A stretch of DNA of 64,000 nucleotides, from contig NZ_DS544873.1 in the NCBI RefSeq assembly GCF_000154725.1, positions 3,571,339-3,635,338 of the forward strand, read 5' to 3'. The notes below the pieces were generated by a model that ran no database searches, was not told where the DNA came from, and was given only the letters and a program-made list of their open reading frames with translations. Each line of letters begins with the position of its first letter. Position 1 is the stretch's first letter. The position numbers and the translations under genes were made by a program. Below are positions 8,410 to 16,420 of the stretch, in pieces. Origin of the DNA: Kordia algicida OT-1. Its GTDB lineage: Bacteria > Bacteroidota > Bacteroidia > Flavobacteriales > Flavobacteriaceae.

Positions 8410-9639
8410 ATGAAAACTTTATATAGACCTATAGGAGAAAAAGAATTGATACTAATTGCAGAAAGTAACTTTACAAAGTTTCCACCGCGATTAGAATGGC
8501 AACCTATTTTTTATCCTGTACTAAATGAAGAATATGCCGTTGAAATTGCTTCTAAATGGAATACCAAAGACGAATTTGGTAATTATTTAGGTTTTGTAAC
8601 TGAATTTGAAATCACAGAAGAAGAATTCAACAAATATAAAACTGAAAATGTTGGTAGTGCACATCACAATGAGTTTTGGGTTCCTGCTGAAAAACTAGAG
8701 GAATTTAACAACGCAATCATTGGTAGGATTAAAGTCATAAAAGTTTTTATTGGTGAAAAATTTAAAAGCCTGACAGATGAAAATCTACTTGAACTTCTTA
8801 AATATCAAAATAAAATGCACAAAACGAGATTGTACCGGTTTCTAGAAACCAAATCAAGAGACGTTTTACCATACAATTATTTTGAGGCTGATTACAATCA
8901 TAATGAAGAAAAACAATTAAAAGGTAATTTTGATGCACTAAAAGAAAAAGCTTCCAACATAACTTCAGTAGATGAAGCTGTTGATTTTTTAATTGAAGAA
9001 TGTTTAAGCGAAAACTACATTCAAAAAATTAAAAATGAAACTCCTTTAGTTCCAATCAAACAAAGTTCAAGAAATCATTTTGGGATAAATATGTTTTTGC
9101 GAAACCTGTTTTTTTATCCAGAAAACGAAGCGCTAAATACAGCTATCCGTGAATACAACGATATTAGAGCAAGTCGTGGAGAACATGGAGAGGGAATTAT
9201 CGAAAATGTATTGTGGAGAAGATTAAATAACTGTGAAGCTTCAACTTGTTCAAACAAAGAAAAGGTTGAAATATTACAACAACAAGTAGATGAATTTCAC
9301 AAGCAATTCTTTACTAAAAAAGGATTAGTTATTGGGAAAATGACCTTTGATGAATATAAAAACGTCATGGACGAATTTATGTCACTAAGGAAAAAACATA
9401 ACATTGACGGAACAGAGAAGCGTATAAAATTGCTCTCATACAACCTTAATGAGGAACAAGTTGATCGTTATATTGCTATTAATAATAAAGAAGAAATCAC
9501 AGCAGAAGATGATTTTGAAGAAGCTCTAATTCTGTCTAAAATAAAAGACGAAGAAATGCGAGCATTAATTCGATTAAAAAATACATACTTCAACACGAAA
9601 AACGTTGTTGAAACAATACAAAAACAACATGAAACTTAA
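8410..9639 (+). CDS. 'ADP-ribosylation/crystallin J1'-type protein with C-terminal extension
   Basis: 409 residues. Residues 1-115 match the small proteins annotated 'ADP-ribosylation/crystallin J1': YRPIGEKELILIAES, FPPRLEWQPIFYPVLNEEYA, EFWVPAEKLEEFN and IIGRIKVI. Those are normally single-domain proteins of about 130-150 residues. Residues about 183-275 (SVDEAVDFLIEE, then HFGINMFLRN, then IIENVLWRRLN) resemble the DUF6794 domain. The last 130 residues are charged and helical. The biochemical function is unknown; context suggests ADP-ribose handling. The name in databases does not imply ARH activity, as no ARH metal motif is present. It overlaps the next gene by 11 bases. Confidence 0.7.
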   Translation: MKTLYRPIGEKELILIAESNFTKFPPRLEWQPIFYPVLNEEYAVEIASKWNTKDEFGNYLGFVTEFEITEEEFNKYKTENVGSAHHNEFWVPAEKLEEFNNAIIGRIKVIKVFIGEKFKSLTDENLLELLKYQNKMHKTRLYRFLETKSRDVLPYNYFEADYNHNEEKQLKGNFDALKEKASNITSVDEAVDFLIEECLSENYIQKIKNETPLVPIKQSSRNHFGINMFLRNLFFYPENEALNTAIREYNDIRASRGEHGEGIIENVLWRRLNNCEASTCSNKEKVEILQQQVDEFHKQFFTKKGLVIGKMTFDEYKNVMDEFMSLRKKHNIDGTEKRIKLLSYNLNEEQVDRYIAINNKEEITAEDDFEEALILSKIKDEEMRALIRLKNTYFNTKNVVETIQKQHET

Positions 9640-10264
9640 CATACAAAACTATATAACTCAAAATAATGAATGGCCACAAAACGGTCATCACATCATGGCG
9701 CAATACGATGATGAAAAAATAATTGTATATCAATCGTATCGTCCTGCTATTGGACTTTTCGCTGCGGAAAATCAGTTTTTTGGTGGACCATTTAGTCTAG
9801 AACGAATGACGTGGATCAAACCAAATTTCCTTTGGATGATGTACCGAAACGGTTGGGGAACAAAAGTGGGACAAGAAGTCGTCTTGGCAATTCACCTAAA
9901 ACGAGAAGCGTTTCAAAAATACTTGGAAAACGCGGTACATTCTTCGTTCAAACCTGAATTATACGAATCGCAAGAAATGTGGAAAGAAGCTGTAAAAAGT
10001 TCAAATGTACGTTTGCAATGGGATCCAGATCACGATCCGTATGGCGCAAAACTGGAACGCAGAGCGATTCAAATCGGAATTAGAAATGAGTTTATACGTT
10101 CGTACGCAAAAGAAGACATTCTAGAAATAGAAAATATCTCCGAATTTGTAGCAGAACAATACGAGTTTGTAAAATCGAATCAACTCGAAAAACTAATGAT
10201 TCCCGCAGAACGTCCTTTTTTACCAGAAGGTGACGAATTGCGAAAAAAATTACAATTACAATGA
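9629..10264 (+). CDS. DUF4291 family protein
   Basis: 211 residues from the ATG at 9629; an upstream TTG is less likely. The central stretch is unmistakable DUF4291: VYQSYRPAIGLFAAENQ, FGGPFSLERMTWIKPNFLW, MMYRNGWGTKVGQEVVLAI, then WDPDHDP and RRAIQIGIR. The strongly conserved Tyr, Arg, Trp and Asp/His residues suggest an enzyme, but no activity is established to my knowledge. It overlaps the gene before by 11 bases and the KptA gene after it by 4. That makes it a candidate partner in KptA- or ADP-ribose-linked RNA chemistry. Confidence 0.85.
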   Translation: MKLNIQNYITQNNEWPQNGHHIMAQYDDEKIIVYQSYRPAIGLFAAENQFFGGPFSLERMTWIKPNFLWMMYRNGWGTKVGQEVVLAIHLKREAFQKYLENAVHSSFKPELYESQEMWKEAVKSSNVRLQWDPDHDPYGAKLERRAIQIGIRNEFIRSYAKEDILEIENISEFVAEQYEFVKSNQLEKLMIPAERPFLPEGDELRKKLQLQ

Positions 10265-10800
10265 GTAAAAAAAATAAAAATATCAGCAAATTTCTAAGTT
10301 ACGTATTGAGACACAATCCTGATAAACTTGGAATTACATTCGATTCAAATGGTTGGACTTCGGTCGCAATCTTACTAGAAAAAATAAACGTGGAACCGTA
10401 TTCGCTTTCTATGGAGGAATTGGAATATGTGGTTGCCACAAACAATAAAAAACGTTTTGCTTTCAATGAAGATAAAACGATGATTAGAGCAAGTCAAGGA
10501 CATTCTGTAAACATCGATTTGGCGCTGCAACCCAAAGAACCGCCAAGCTATCTATATCATGGAACAGTTGAAAAATTTATCACTTCCATTCAAGAAAAAG
10601 GATTGATAAAAGGCACGCGACAACATGTACATTTAAGCGCAGACAAGGAAACTGCAATCAATGTAGGAAGCCGACGCGGAAAACCAATCATTCTCACGAT
10701 ACGAAGTGGCGAAATGTATGCGCAACATCATACTTTCTACCAATCAGAAAATGGTGTTTGGTTAACGGAAGAAGTTCCTACGGAATTTATAGAATTTTAA
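10261..10800 (+). CDS. kptA: RNA 2'-phosphotransferase (KptA/Tpt1)
   Basis: 179 residues, the family length. The N-terminal winged-helix part has KFLSYVLRHNPDKLGI with the catalytic Arg17-His18 pair. The NAD-binding ART lobe has IRASQGHS, YLYHGT, HVHLS and GSRRGKPIILTI. Tpt1/KptA transfers the 2'-phosphate left at an RNA ligation junction to NAD+, giving ADP-ribose 1''-2'' cyclic phosphate and nicotinamide; it can also ADP-ribosylate nucleic-acid ends. It therefore consumes NAD+ and produces the kind of ADP-ribose species its neighbours can process. It starts inside the DUF4291 stop (ATGA). Confidence 0.95.
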   Translation: MSKKNKNISKFLSYVLRHNPDKLGITFDSNGWTSVAILLEKINVEPYSLSMEELEYVVATNNKKRFAFNEDKTMIRASQGHSVNIDLALQPKEPPSYLYHGTVEKFITSIQEKGLIKGTRQHVHLSADKETAINVGSRRGKPIILTIRSGEMYAQHHTFYQSENGVWLTEEVPTEFIEF

Positions 10801-10805
10801 TTGCT

Positions 10806-10825
10806 CACTGAGTGGAGTCGAAGTG
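10806..10825. repeat. GAGCGGAGTCGAAGTG-family repeat inside the cluster
   Basis: CACTGAGTGGAGTCGAAGTG lies in the only mid-cluster gap, between kptA and the oxygenase gene. Its complement, CACTTCGACTCCGCTCAGTG apart from one base, occurs in the terminator hairpin at 33168-33187, and its core TTCGACTCCGCTCA in another hairpin at 36195-36208. It is a mobile-looking short palindromic element inserted without disrupting a gene. Confidence 0.6.
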
Positions 10826-10839
10826 AAAAGATAAAAATC

Positions 10840-11391
10840 ATGGAAAAACTAGCAGAACACATATATGTCGTTGACAACTTTTTATCGCATCAAGAATGTG
10901 ATGAATTAATTGCTAAAAGTGAAAAAATGGGCTATGAAGAAGCCAAAGTGAACATGCACGGAAAGCAAGTATTAATGACAACTGTTCGAAACAATTTGCG
11001 TGTTACGTATAAAGATGAAGCATATGCAGCAATACTGTGGAACAAAATAAAAATGCATGTTCCTGAACAAATCGGATATAGTTATGCTTTTGGTTTAAAT
11101 GAAATGTTGCGATTTTATAAATATGAAAAAGGACATCGTTTCAAAATGCACCGAGACGGAAGCTATCGTCGTAACGAAACAGAAGCGAGTCAGTATAGCT
11201 TTCTGATCTATTTGAACGATGATTTTGACGGTGGAGAAACAGTATTCCGCTCAGGAACAACAATTCATCCTAAAAAAGGAAGTGCGTTACTATTTTTACA
11301 TGGATTACGCCATGAAGGTGCCGTTTTAAAAAGCGGCACAAAATACGTACTTCGTACGGATATTATGTACAAATTCATTCCTAAAAACTAA
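10840..11391 (+). CDS. 2-oxoglutarate/Fe(II)-dependent oxygenase (prolyl 4-hydroxylase-like)
   Basis: 183 residues from the ATG at 10840. The double-stranded beta-helix core carries the iron ligands in HRD (His104, Asp106, in FKMHRDGSY) and His158 (GLRHEG). Arg172 (LRTDIMY) probably binds the 2-oxoglutarate carboxylate. DDFDGGETVF, with GxxxxF features typical of P4Hc-domain enzymes, lies between. It hydroxylates or demethylates an unknown protein or nucleic acid using O2 and 2-oxoglutarate. It is 39 bases downstream of kptA and 6 bases upstream of the sirtuin gene. An oxygenase is unusual for an ADP-ribose cluster, and an RNA or base substrate is conceivable. Confidence 0.85.
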   Translation: MEKLAEHIYVVDNFLSHQECDELIAKSEKMGYEEAKVNMHGKQVLMTTVRNNLRVTYKDEAYAAILWNKIKMHVPEQIGYSYAFGLNEMLRFYKYEKGHRFKMHRDGSYRRNETEASQYSFLIYLNDDFDGGETVFRSGTTIHPKKGSALLFLHGLRHEGAVLKSGTKYVLRTDIMYKFIPKN

Positions 11392-11397
11392 GGAATC

Positions 11398-12228
11398 ATG
11401 GAAAAATTAAAAGAAATCATACAAGAGAACTTTCATAAAGAAAAAAGAAATAACATCACATTTTTAACGGGCGCAGGATTGTCTGCCGCAAGCGGAATTC
11501 CCACGTATCGAAGTACAGACGGAATTTGGGTAAAAGGCACTAAATATCACAAACCAGAAGAATTTGGAACGTTTAGCTACTTTAGCAAAAATCAGGAAGA
11601 AGTTTGGCAGTTTAATCTATTCCGCAAAGGAATGTTTCAAAAAGCACAACCAAACGATTCCCATAAACTATTGGCAAAAATTGAGAAATTAATACCAGAG
11701 GAATTCTCCATTATTACGCAAAATATTGATGGATTGCATCAACGTGGAGGAAACTCTGGAAACAAAGTATTTGAAATTCATGGAAACATGCGAACGGTTC
11801 GCTGTTCTTTAGAATGTTCAAAAGCTGTATATCTATATCCAAAAGATATCACAATTGACCGTATCGATCAAGATTTAACCGATGATATTTGGGATAAACT
11901 CGAATGTCCAAAATGTGGCGCAGTCATGCGACCAAATATATTATGGTTTGACGAATACTACAACGAACGTTTGTACAAAGTTGATTCTACCATGCGCATT
12001 GCCAAAAACACAGGAATCTTAATTGTCATCGGAACTTCAGGAGCCACAACATTGCCTTTAGAATTGGTAAAACAAACGCTCAAATATGGCGGTTATGTGT
12101 TGGATGTAAATTTGGAAGATAACAACATTACCAAACTCATTGAAGGTAAAAAAAGAGTTGTTTCTTACCGAACGACAAGTGATGCGTTTTTGAGTGAGTT
12201 TCACAATATTTTAAAAGAACTGATGTAA
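11398..12228 (+). CDS. Sir2-family NAD-dependent protein deacylase (sirtuin)
   Basis: 276 residues with all sirtuin landmarks: GAGLSAASGIPTYRS (25-39), TQNIDGLHQRGG (107-118), catalytic His128 in EIHGN, a zinc ribbon of Cys136/Cys140 and Cys170/Cys173, GTSGATTLPLEL and a late DVNLED. Sirtuins remove acyl groups from lysine using NAD+, giving nicotinamide and O-acyl-ADP-ribose; some transfer ADP-ribose instead. Retention of the zinc Cys and catalytic His argues for an active classical enzyme, not the NADase-type SIR2 domains of phage defence. Its product would feed the macrodomain and ARH proteins of the same operon. Confidence 0.93.
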   Translation: MEKLKEIIQENFHKEKRNNITFLTGAGLSAASGIPTYRSTDGIWVKGTKYHKPEEFGTFSYFSKNQEEVWQFNLFRKGMFQKAQPNDSHKLLAKIEKLIPEEFSIITQNIDGLHQRGGNSGNKVFEIHGNMRTVRCSLECSKAVYLYPKDITIDRIDQDLTDDIWDKLECPKCGAVMRPNILWFDEYYNERLYKVDSTMRIAKNTGILIVIGTSGATTLPLELVKQTLKYGGYVLDVNLEDNNITKLIEGKKRVVSYRTTSDAFLSEFHNILKELM

Positions 12229-12234
12229 GAATTG

Positions 12235-13140
12235 ATGATTGAAAATACATTTATAAATCGTTTTAAAGGTAGTATTTTGTTAGGCGCTATTGGTGATGCT
12301 TGGGGAAGTGCTTACGAAAATCAGTCACTTCCTGATGAAAAAGCTTTTTATCTATTTAAAGAGCCTGAAAAACCTAAAATATGGCAATTTACAGACGATA
12401 CACAACTAACTTTAGCAACCTGTGAAGCTATTTTGGAAGACCCAACTGTAGCTCCGAAAACATTGATAACGTACTTTTTAAAATATTACAATAAAAATCG
12501 TATCAATGGAATCGGAGCTGCTACGCTAAAGGCATTACAAGAATTAAATGCTGGAGCGCATTGGAGTCAAACAGGAAGAAAAGGTGAATTTTCCGCAGGA
12601 AATGGAAGCGCCATGCGAATTGCTCCGTTAGCTTTTCTAAATAATATTTCTAGAGAACGTATTCGAGAAATAAGCTACATCACACATCAAAATGAAGAAG
12701 CATATGTTGGTGCTTTAGTTGTTGTTTTAGCTATCAAGGAAATTATAAATAACAATTGGAATGACACTTCTTTAATAAAACATATCATTCCAAAACTTCC
12801 CGACACCAACGTAAAAGACAGATTGATTGCACTACATGAACTAGAAAATACATCAATTATAGATGTTGGCAAGCTTGGAAACAATGGTTATGTAGTGAAT
12901 TCGATTCCTTTAGCAATTTTTGCTGCTCAAAAAGTAAAAACGCAATCAATTACAAGTATCTTTGAAGAACTCATTACTGTTGGTGGTGATACAGATACCA
13001 ATTGTTCTATTGCTGGACAAATAATGGGCACTTACGTGGGAATTGACAAAATTCCAAAAATATTAAAAGACAACATAAAACCACTTTCGGGTTATAATAA
13101 TTTACAAAACATTATCAATAAGTTACCAAATACAAATTGA
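12235..13140 (+). CDS. ADP-ribosylglycohydrolase family protein (copy 3)
   Basis: 301 residues from the ATG at 12235, which is 6 bases after the sirtuin stop; a TTG one codon earlier is unlikely. ARH motifs are GSILLGAIGDAWGSAYE (12-28), QFTDDTQLTLA (51-61) with the metal Asp pair, GNGSAMRIAP in the middle and VGGDTDTNCSIAGQ near 249-262. It is closest to copy 2 in its N-terminal motif and to copy 1 in its C-terminal metal motif. The three copies are too different to be a recent duplication, so they probably act on different ADP-ribose linkages. A 47-base gap with a TAttTTTG element (13164-13171) follows. Confidence 0.9.
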   Translation: MIENTFINRFKGSILLGAIGDAWGSAYENQSLPDEKAFYLFKEPEKPKIWQFTDDTQLTLATCEAILEDPTVAPKTLITYFLKYYNKNRINGIGAATLKALQELNAGAHWSQTGRKGEFSAGNGSAMRIAPLAFLNNISRERIREISYITHQNEEAYVGALVVVLAIKEIINNNWNDTSLIKHIIPKLPDTNVKDRLIALHELENTSIIDVGKLGNNGYVVNSIPLAIFAAQKVKTQSITSIFEELITVGGDTDTNCSIAGQIMGTYVGIDKIPKILKDNIKPLSGYNNLQNIINKLPNTN

Positions 13141-13187
13141 TCTATTTTAGAAAAATTTTATAGTATTTTTGATGAAATTAACATCAC

Positions 13188-13943
13188 ATGAGAACACTAG
13201 CCATAGGAGACATACATGGAGGATTTAGAGCGTTAACGCAAGTGCTAGAACGCGCCAAGGTTACCACAGATGATACGCTTATTTTCTTAGGCGATTATGT
13301 TGATGGATGGAGCGAATCTGCAGAATTGGTAGAATTCTTACTACAACTCAACACCAAACAGCAATGTATTTTTATTCGTGGAAATCATGATGTTTGGTGT
13401 CATGAATGGTTGCTAGACGGACATGTCAGTGATGTTTGGTACATGCACGGCGGAAAAGAAACGCTAGAAAGTTACGAACGTATCAAATACAATAAGCAAC
13501 AACATTTGGAATTCTATGAAAATCTAGAAAACTACTATCTTGATGAGCAAAATAGACTGTTTCTCCATGCAGGTTTTACCTCCATGCACGGCGTCACAAA
13601 AGAACATTATCCGAAGAATTTCTATTTTGATAGGACTTTGATTGAATCTGCGTTACTAGCTGAAAAGATAGGTCTTGACAATCTCAGTGATGCGCGTTAC
13701 GCTCCAAGACGTTTTCAACATTACAAAGAAATTTATGTTGGTCATACGCCAACCATTGGATACAATTATCATATTCCCATGAAAGCACATAATTTATGGG
13801 ATGTAGATACAGGAGCTGCTTTTACAGGAAAACTATCTATCTTAGATATTGATACCAAAGATTATTGGCAAAGCGATCCGCTTCCCGACTTATATCCTGA
13901 TGAAAAAGGAAGAAACAAAATGCGCGTTATTCGTAAAAAATGA
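13188..13943 (+). CDS. PPP-family metallophosphatase
   Basis: 251 residues. Metal ligands are in GDIHGG (7-12), GDYVDG (35-40) and RGNHD (64-68). FLHAGF and YVGHTPT supply the later histidines. These are the calcineurin-like PPP motifs shared by lambda/PrpA protein phosphatases, ApaH (Ap4A hydrolase) and the Pnkp phosphatase domain of RNA-repair systems. The length and the single-domain form fit a small PPP enzyme. In this neighbourhood removal of phosphate from RNA ends or dinucleotide hydrolysis is as likely as protein dephosphorylation. A weak promoter may sit in the 47 bases before it. It overlaps the next gene by ATGA. Confidence 0.88.
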   Translation: MRTLAIGDIHGGFRALTQVLERAKVTTDDTLIFLGDYVDGWSESAELVEFLLQLNTKQQCIFIRGNHDVWCHEWLLDGHVSDVWYMHGGKETLESYERIKYNKQQHLEFYENLENYYLDEQNRLFLHAGFTSMHGVTKEHYPKNFYFDRTLIESALLAEKIGLDNLSDARYAPRRFQHYKEIYVGHTPTIGYNYHIPMKAHNLWDVDTGAAFTGKLSILDIDTKDYWQSDPLPDLYPDEKGRNKMRVIRKK

Positions 13944-14575
13944 ACTGTCTAAAAACTACATACTTTTTTGATTTTGAAAATGAGATCATTCAAAAATTAA
14001 TTGCTTCTCATAAAGAAAATACAACTTCCGACAAAGAGAAAGCAATTGCATTGTACAACAATGTTCGAGACAATTGGAAATATGATCCGTATAGTATTAG
14101 CTTTTCAAAAGAAAACTACAAAGCAAGTACAATTGCACAAAAAGAAACAGGAAATTGCGTTGAAAAATCAATTTTATTAATTGCCTGTTTAAGAGCAGTT
14201 GGCATTCCTGCGAGACTTCATTTAGGTAAAGTAAAAAATCATATTGCCGTAGAAAGACTTACAGAAAAATTTGGTTCTAATGAACTCACACCACATGGAA
14301 TGGTAAATGTATTTTTAAACAATCAATGGTTAAAAATGTCGCCTGCGTTTAATGTTTCGCTATGTAAAAAATTCAATGTGGAACCATTAGAGTTTGATGG
14401 AGAAAATAGTTCTTTTTTGCAACAATATAATAACGAAGGCAGTTTGTTTATGGAATATACTGCCGATTATGGTTTTTTTGAAGATGTTCCACTGGATTTC
14501 ATGAAGAAAAATGTAAAAGAACATTACCCTCATATTTTTGATACTGACAATAATGAAACCGAATTTAAACTTTGA
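13940..14575 (+). CDS. Transglutaminase-like superfamily protein
   Basis: 211 residues. TGNCVEKSILLIACLRAVG (70-88) carries the nucleophile Cys73 of the transglutaminase core, and HGMVNVFLNNQWLKMSPAFN (from 119) carries His119. In active transglutaminase-like enzymes the segment after the Trp reads VDP or similar and its Asp completes the triad. Here the same place reads MSP, so the Asp appears to be missing. Family members are cysteine proteases, transglutaminases or deamidases. It overlaps the phosphatase gene by 4 bases and is the last gene of the cluster. No signal peptide, so cytoplasmic. Confidence 0.75.
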   Translation: MNCLKTTYFFDFENEIIQKLIASHKENTTSDKEKAIALYNNVRDNWKYDPYSISFSKENYKASTIAQKETGNCVEKSILLIACLRAVGIPARLHLGKVKNHIAVERLTEKFGSNELTPHGMVNVFLNNQWLKMSPAFNVSLCKKFNVEPLEFDGENSSFLQQYNNEGSLFMEYTADYGFFEDVPLDFMKKNVKEHYPHIFDTDNNETEFKL

Positions 14576-14893
14576 TTTTTACATTAAGAAACTAAATATC
14601 TGTTAAGAAAATATCCTGATTCATGACTCTATAAATCTTGGCTCTTTTTTACCTCGAATTCACGAATGTTTTTCGGTTCTCTCTTTTCCTTTGAATTATT
14701 TTCACGAATTGCTAACCGTTGTTGGAAACTGTCCTGATTCCTGACTCTTTTAATCCTGAATCTGTCTAACCACGAATATTGTCTATTTTCTAGAGCTGTC
14801 ATTCCGCACTTGGTACGGAATCCACTTTGAACCTTTGTAGATTCCTGTCTACACAGGAATGACATCAGAAAAACTTCCTGATTCATGAATCTA
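14576..14893. other. Convergent intergenic region with two hairpins of the GTCATTCC family
   Basis: 318 bases between converging genes, with no coding potential visible. At 14801-14821 ATTCCG and CGGAAT pair around a short loop. At 14841-14860 ATTCCTGT and ACAGGAAT pair perfectly around CTAC. The arms point in opposite directions, as in repeated GTCATTCC...GGAATGAC elements. These hairpins could end transcription from both sides, although they lack long T-tracts. Confidence 0.6.
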
Positions 14894-16420
14894 TCAATCT
14901 TGAATCTTTCCAACCAAAACCTCAAAAGCCAATTTCTTCTTCCCATCTTTATCAATAATTCCAAACTTTTTCTGCGGATTGGTGCGCCACGGACGATTCC
15001 CAACTACCGAACTCGGAATATCTTCAAAATCATACAACGTCCAAGCCAAATACGAAAGGTTTTCTGCTTTTAAAACAGTTTGCATTTCTTGATAATAATC
15101 AGCTTGCTTCTGTTCAGAACCTACAAATGGTTTCCAAAATCCGCCATACGAAGATTGTCCATATTCTCCCAAAATAATAGGTTTATTGTTGATTTTAGCT
15201 TTCAAATTGGAATACTGCTGCGTAAAATCTGCGGCAGCGTCATAATAATGAAAAGACACAAAATCGAGCTTATCTTGCAATAAATGTGCACTTTCCGTGT
15301 TTGACCAACCAATGGTAACCAAATGTTGATTATCAACCGATTTTATCAACGAAATCATACTTTCCAACCACGCCAAAACATTTTCTTTTCCACGCGATTC
15401 AAAGTCTAAATTTGGTTCGTTTTTAATATCCCACGCTACAATTGCATTGTGATTTTTGAAGGTAGAAACTATCGTTTCTGCATGTCGTTGCGTCAATGTC
15501 CAATCTAAAATGTCGTAGTTTCCATAAAAATCAAAAAGTGTCAATACAACTTTCAGTTTTTTAGTTTCAGCAGCATCCAACACTTGTTGTAACTTTTCTA
15601 GCTTAGCTGGTTTTACAGTTGCTTTGCCAAAATCTTCATACTGTACAAAAATTCGAATCGTATTCAATCCTGCATTTTTGATGATTTCAAAGTCATTTTT
15701 AATAATTTCTAGATCAAATTGATCGCCAAACATGTCCCAAGGTGTCGCTTGCGGATAATAATTAATGCCTTTCATATTCAAGCTCGAAACTGCTTTCGTT
15801 CTTACCACTTTTTCAGCAGTTTTCACTTGTTCTTTTACCAAATGACGCACACGCCAAAAACCATCTTCCAAAAGTAAAATTGCTTTGTAATTTGCTGTTT
15901 CGGTAGTTTCTATGACTAACTTTCCATCTTTGTACAATTGCTTGTATTCGACTACATTTTCATCTTTTAAAACAATTAATTGTCCGTCTTCACTAAAAAA
16001 TTCAATATTCGGTTGATGCGAAAGTGTTGTTGCGTTTACAGAAATTTGTTGTGCTTTATTTTGCGTCAAAAAGTCTATGATATTCTTACGCGCATTTTCG
16101 GTATAATAATCGTCAATTCCTACAATTTGATTGGTTTTATACGCTACATGTTTTACATACCAAGCATTCAAATAATCTTTTTCAATTTTTGCTAAAGTTT
16201 GTAAGTCTAGTTTTCTACCTTCATTTCCATCATCTGTCCACGTCATTTTTGGCAAATACACTTCCGCTTTTTTCACTTCTGTGTGTAGCATTTTGCTTCT
16301 ATCTGCGCCCGTATTTAGGTAACTAAACGAGCTGCTAATAAGAAAAATAAGCATGGAAATAATGACAACATATGTCAATACTAAAAACCCGCGCATAATA
16401 TTTTTATCTGCTTTTACCAT
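14894..16420 (-). CDS. Membrane-anchored GH5-like glycoside hydrolase
   Basis: 508 residues. Residues about 12-34 are a single transmembrane helix (LVLTYVVIISMLIFLI), then a linker and a beta-rich stretch, then a TIM barrel from about residue 215. INYYPQATPWDMFGD opens the barrel. AWDIKNEPN carries the acid/base Glu and PIILGEYGQ the nucleophile Glu of clan GH-A enzymes. TLYDFEDIP closes it. The catalytic part therefore lies outside the cytoplasmic membrane and would trim a beta-linked glycan. It overlaps the Ig-like gene by 7 bases, as third gene of a three-gene operon. The exact GH family (5 or a related one) is uncertain. Confidence 0.8.
   Translation of the reverse strand: MVKADKNIMRGFLVLTYVVIISMLIFLISSSFSYLNTGADRSKMLHTEVKKAEVYLPKMTWTDDGNEGRKLDLQTLAKIEKDYLNAWYVKHVAYKTNQIVGIDDYYTENARKNIIDFLTQNKAQQISVNATTLSHQPNIEFFSEDGQLIVLKDENVVEYKQLYKDGKLVIETTETANYKAILLLEDGFWRVRHLVKEQVKTAEKVVRTKAVSSLNMKGINYYPQATPWDMFGDQFDLEIIKNDFEIIKNAGLNTIRIFVQYEDFGKATVKPAKLEKLQQVLDAAETKKLKVVLTLFDFYGNYDILDWTLTQRHAETIVSTFKNHNAIVAWDIKNEPNLDFESRGKENVLAWLESMISLIKSVDNQHLVTIGWSNTESAHLLQDKLDFVSFHYYDAAADFTQQYSNLKAKINNKPIILGEYGQSSYGGFWKPFVGSEQKQADYYQEMQTVLKAENLSYLAWTLYDFEDIPSSVVGNRPWRTNPQKKFGIIDKDGKKKLAFEVLVGKIQD

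Noticed and set aside
6981-9639. DarTG toxin-antitoxin pair
   Set aside because: A macrodomain is present, but the nearby J1-type protein does not show DarT motifs, and the macrodomain is a plain single-domain MacroD type.
11398-12228. SIR2 domain as phage-defence NADase (Thoeris/DSR type)
   Set aside because: The protein keeps the zinc Cys pairs and catalytic His of a classical deacylase and has no extra sensor domain.
3554-14575. Complete NARP1 NAD+ reconstitution pathway
   Set aside because: Only the PRPP-synthetase-like half is present. No NAMPT/NAPRT-like transferase is encoded in the window, and the Prs homologue may use ribose 5-phosphate.
14629-15003. 124-codon minus-strand frame over the 14.6-15.0 kb spacer
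   Set aside because: It consists of translated repeat sequence and overlaps the 3' end of the GH5-like gene in another frame.
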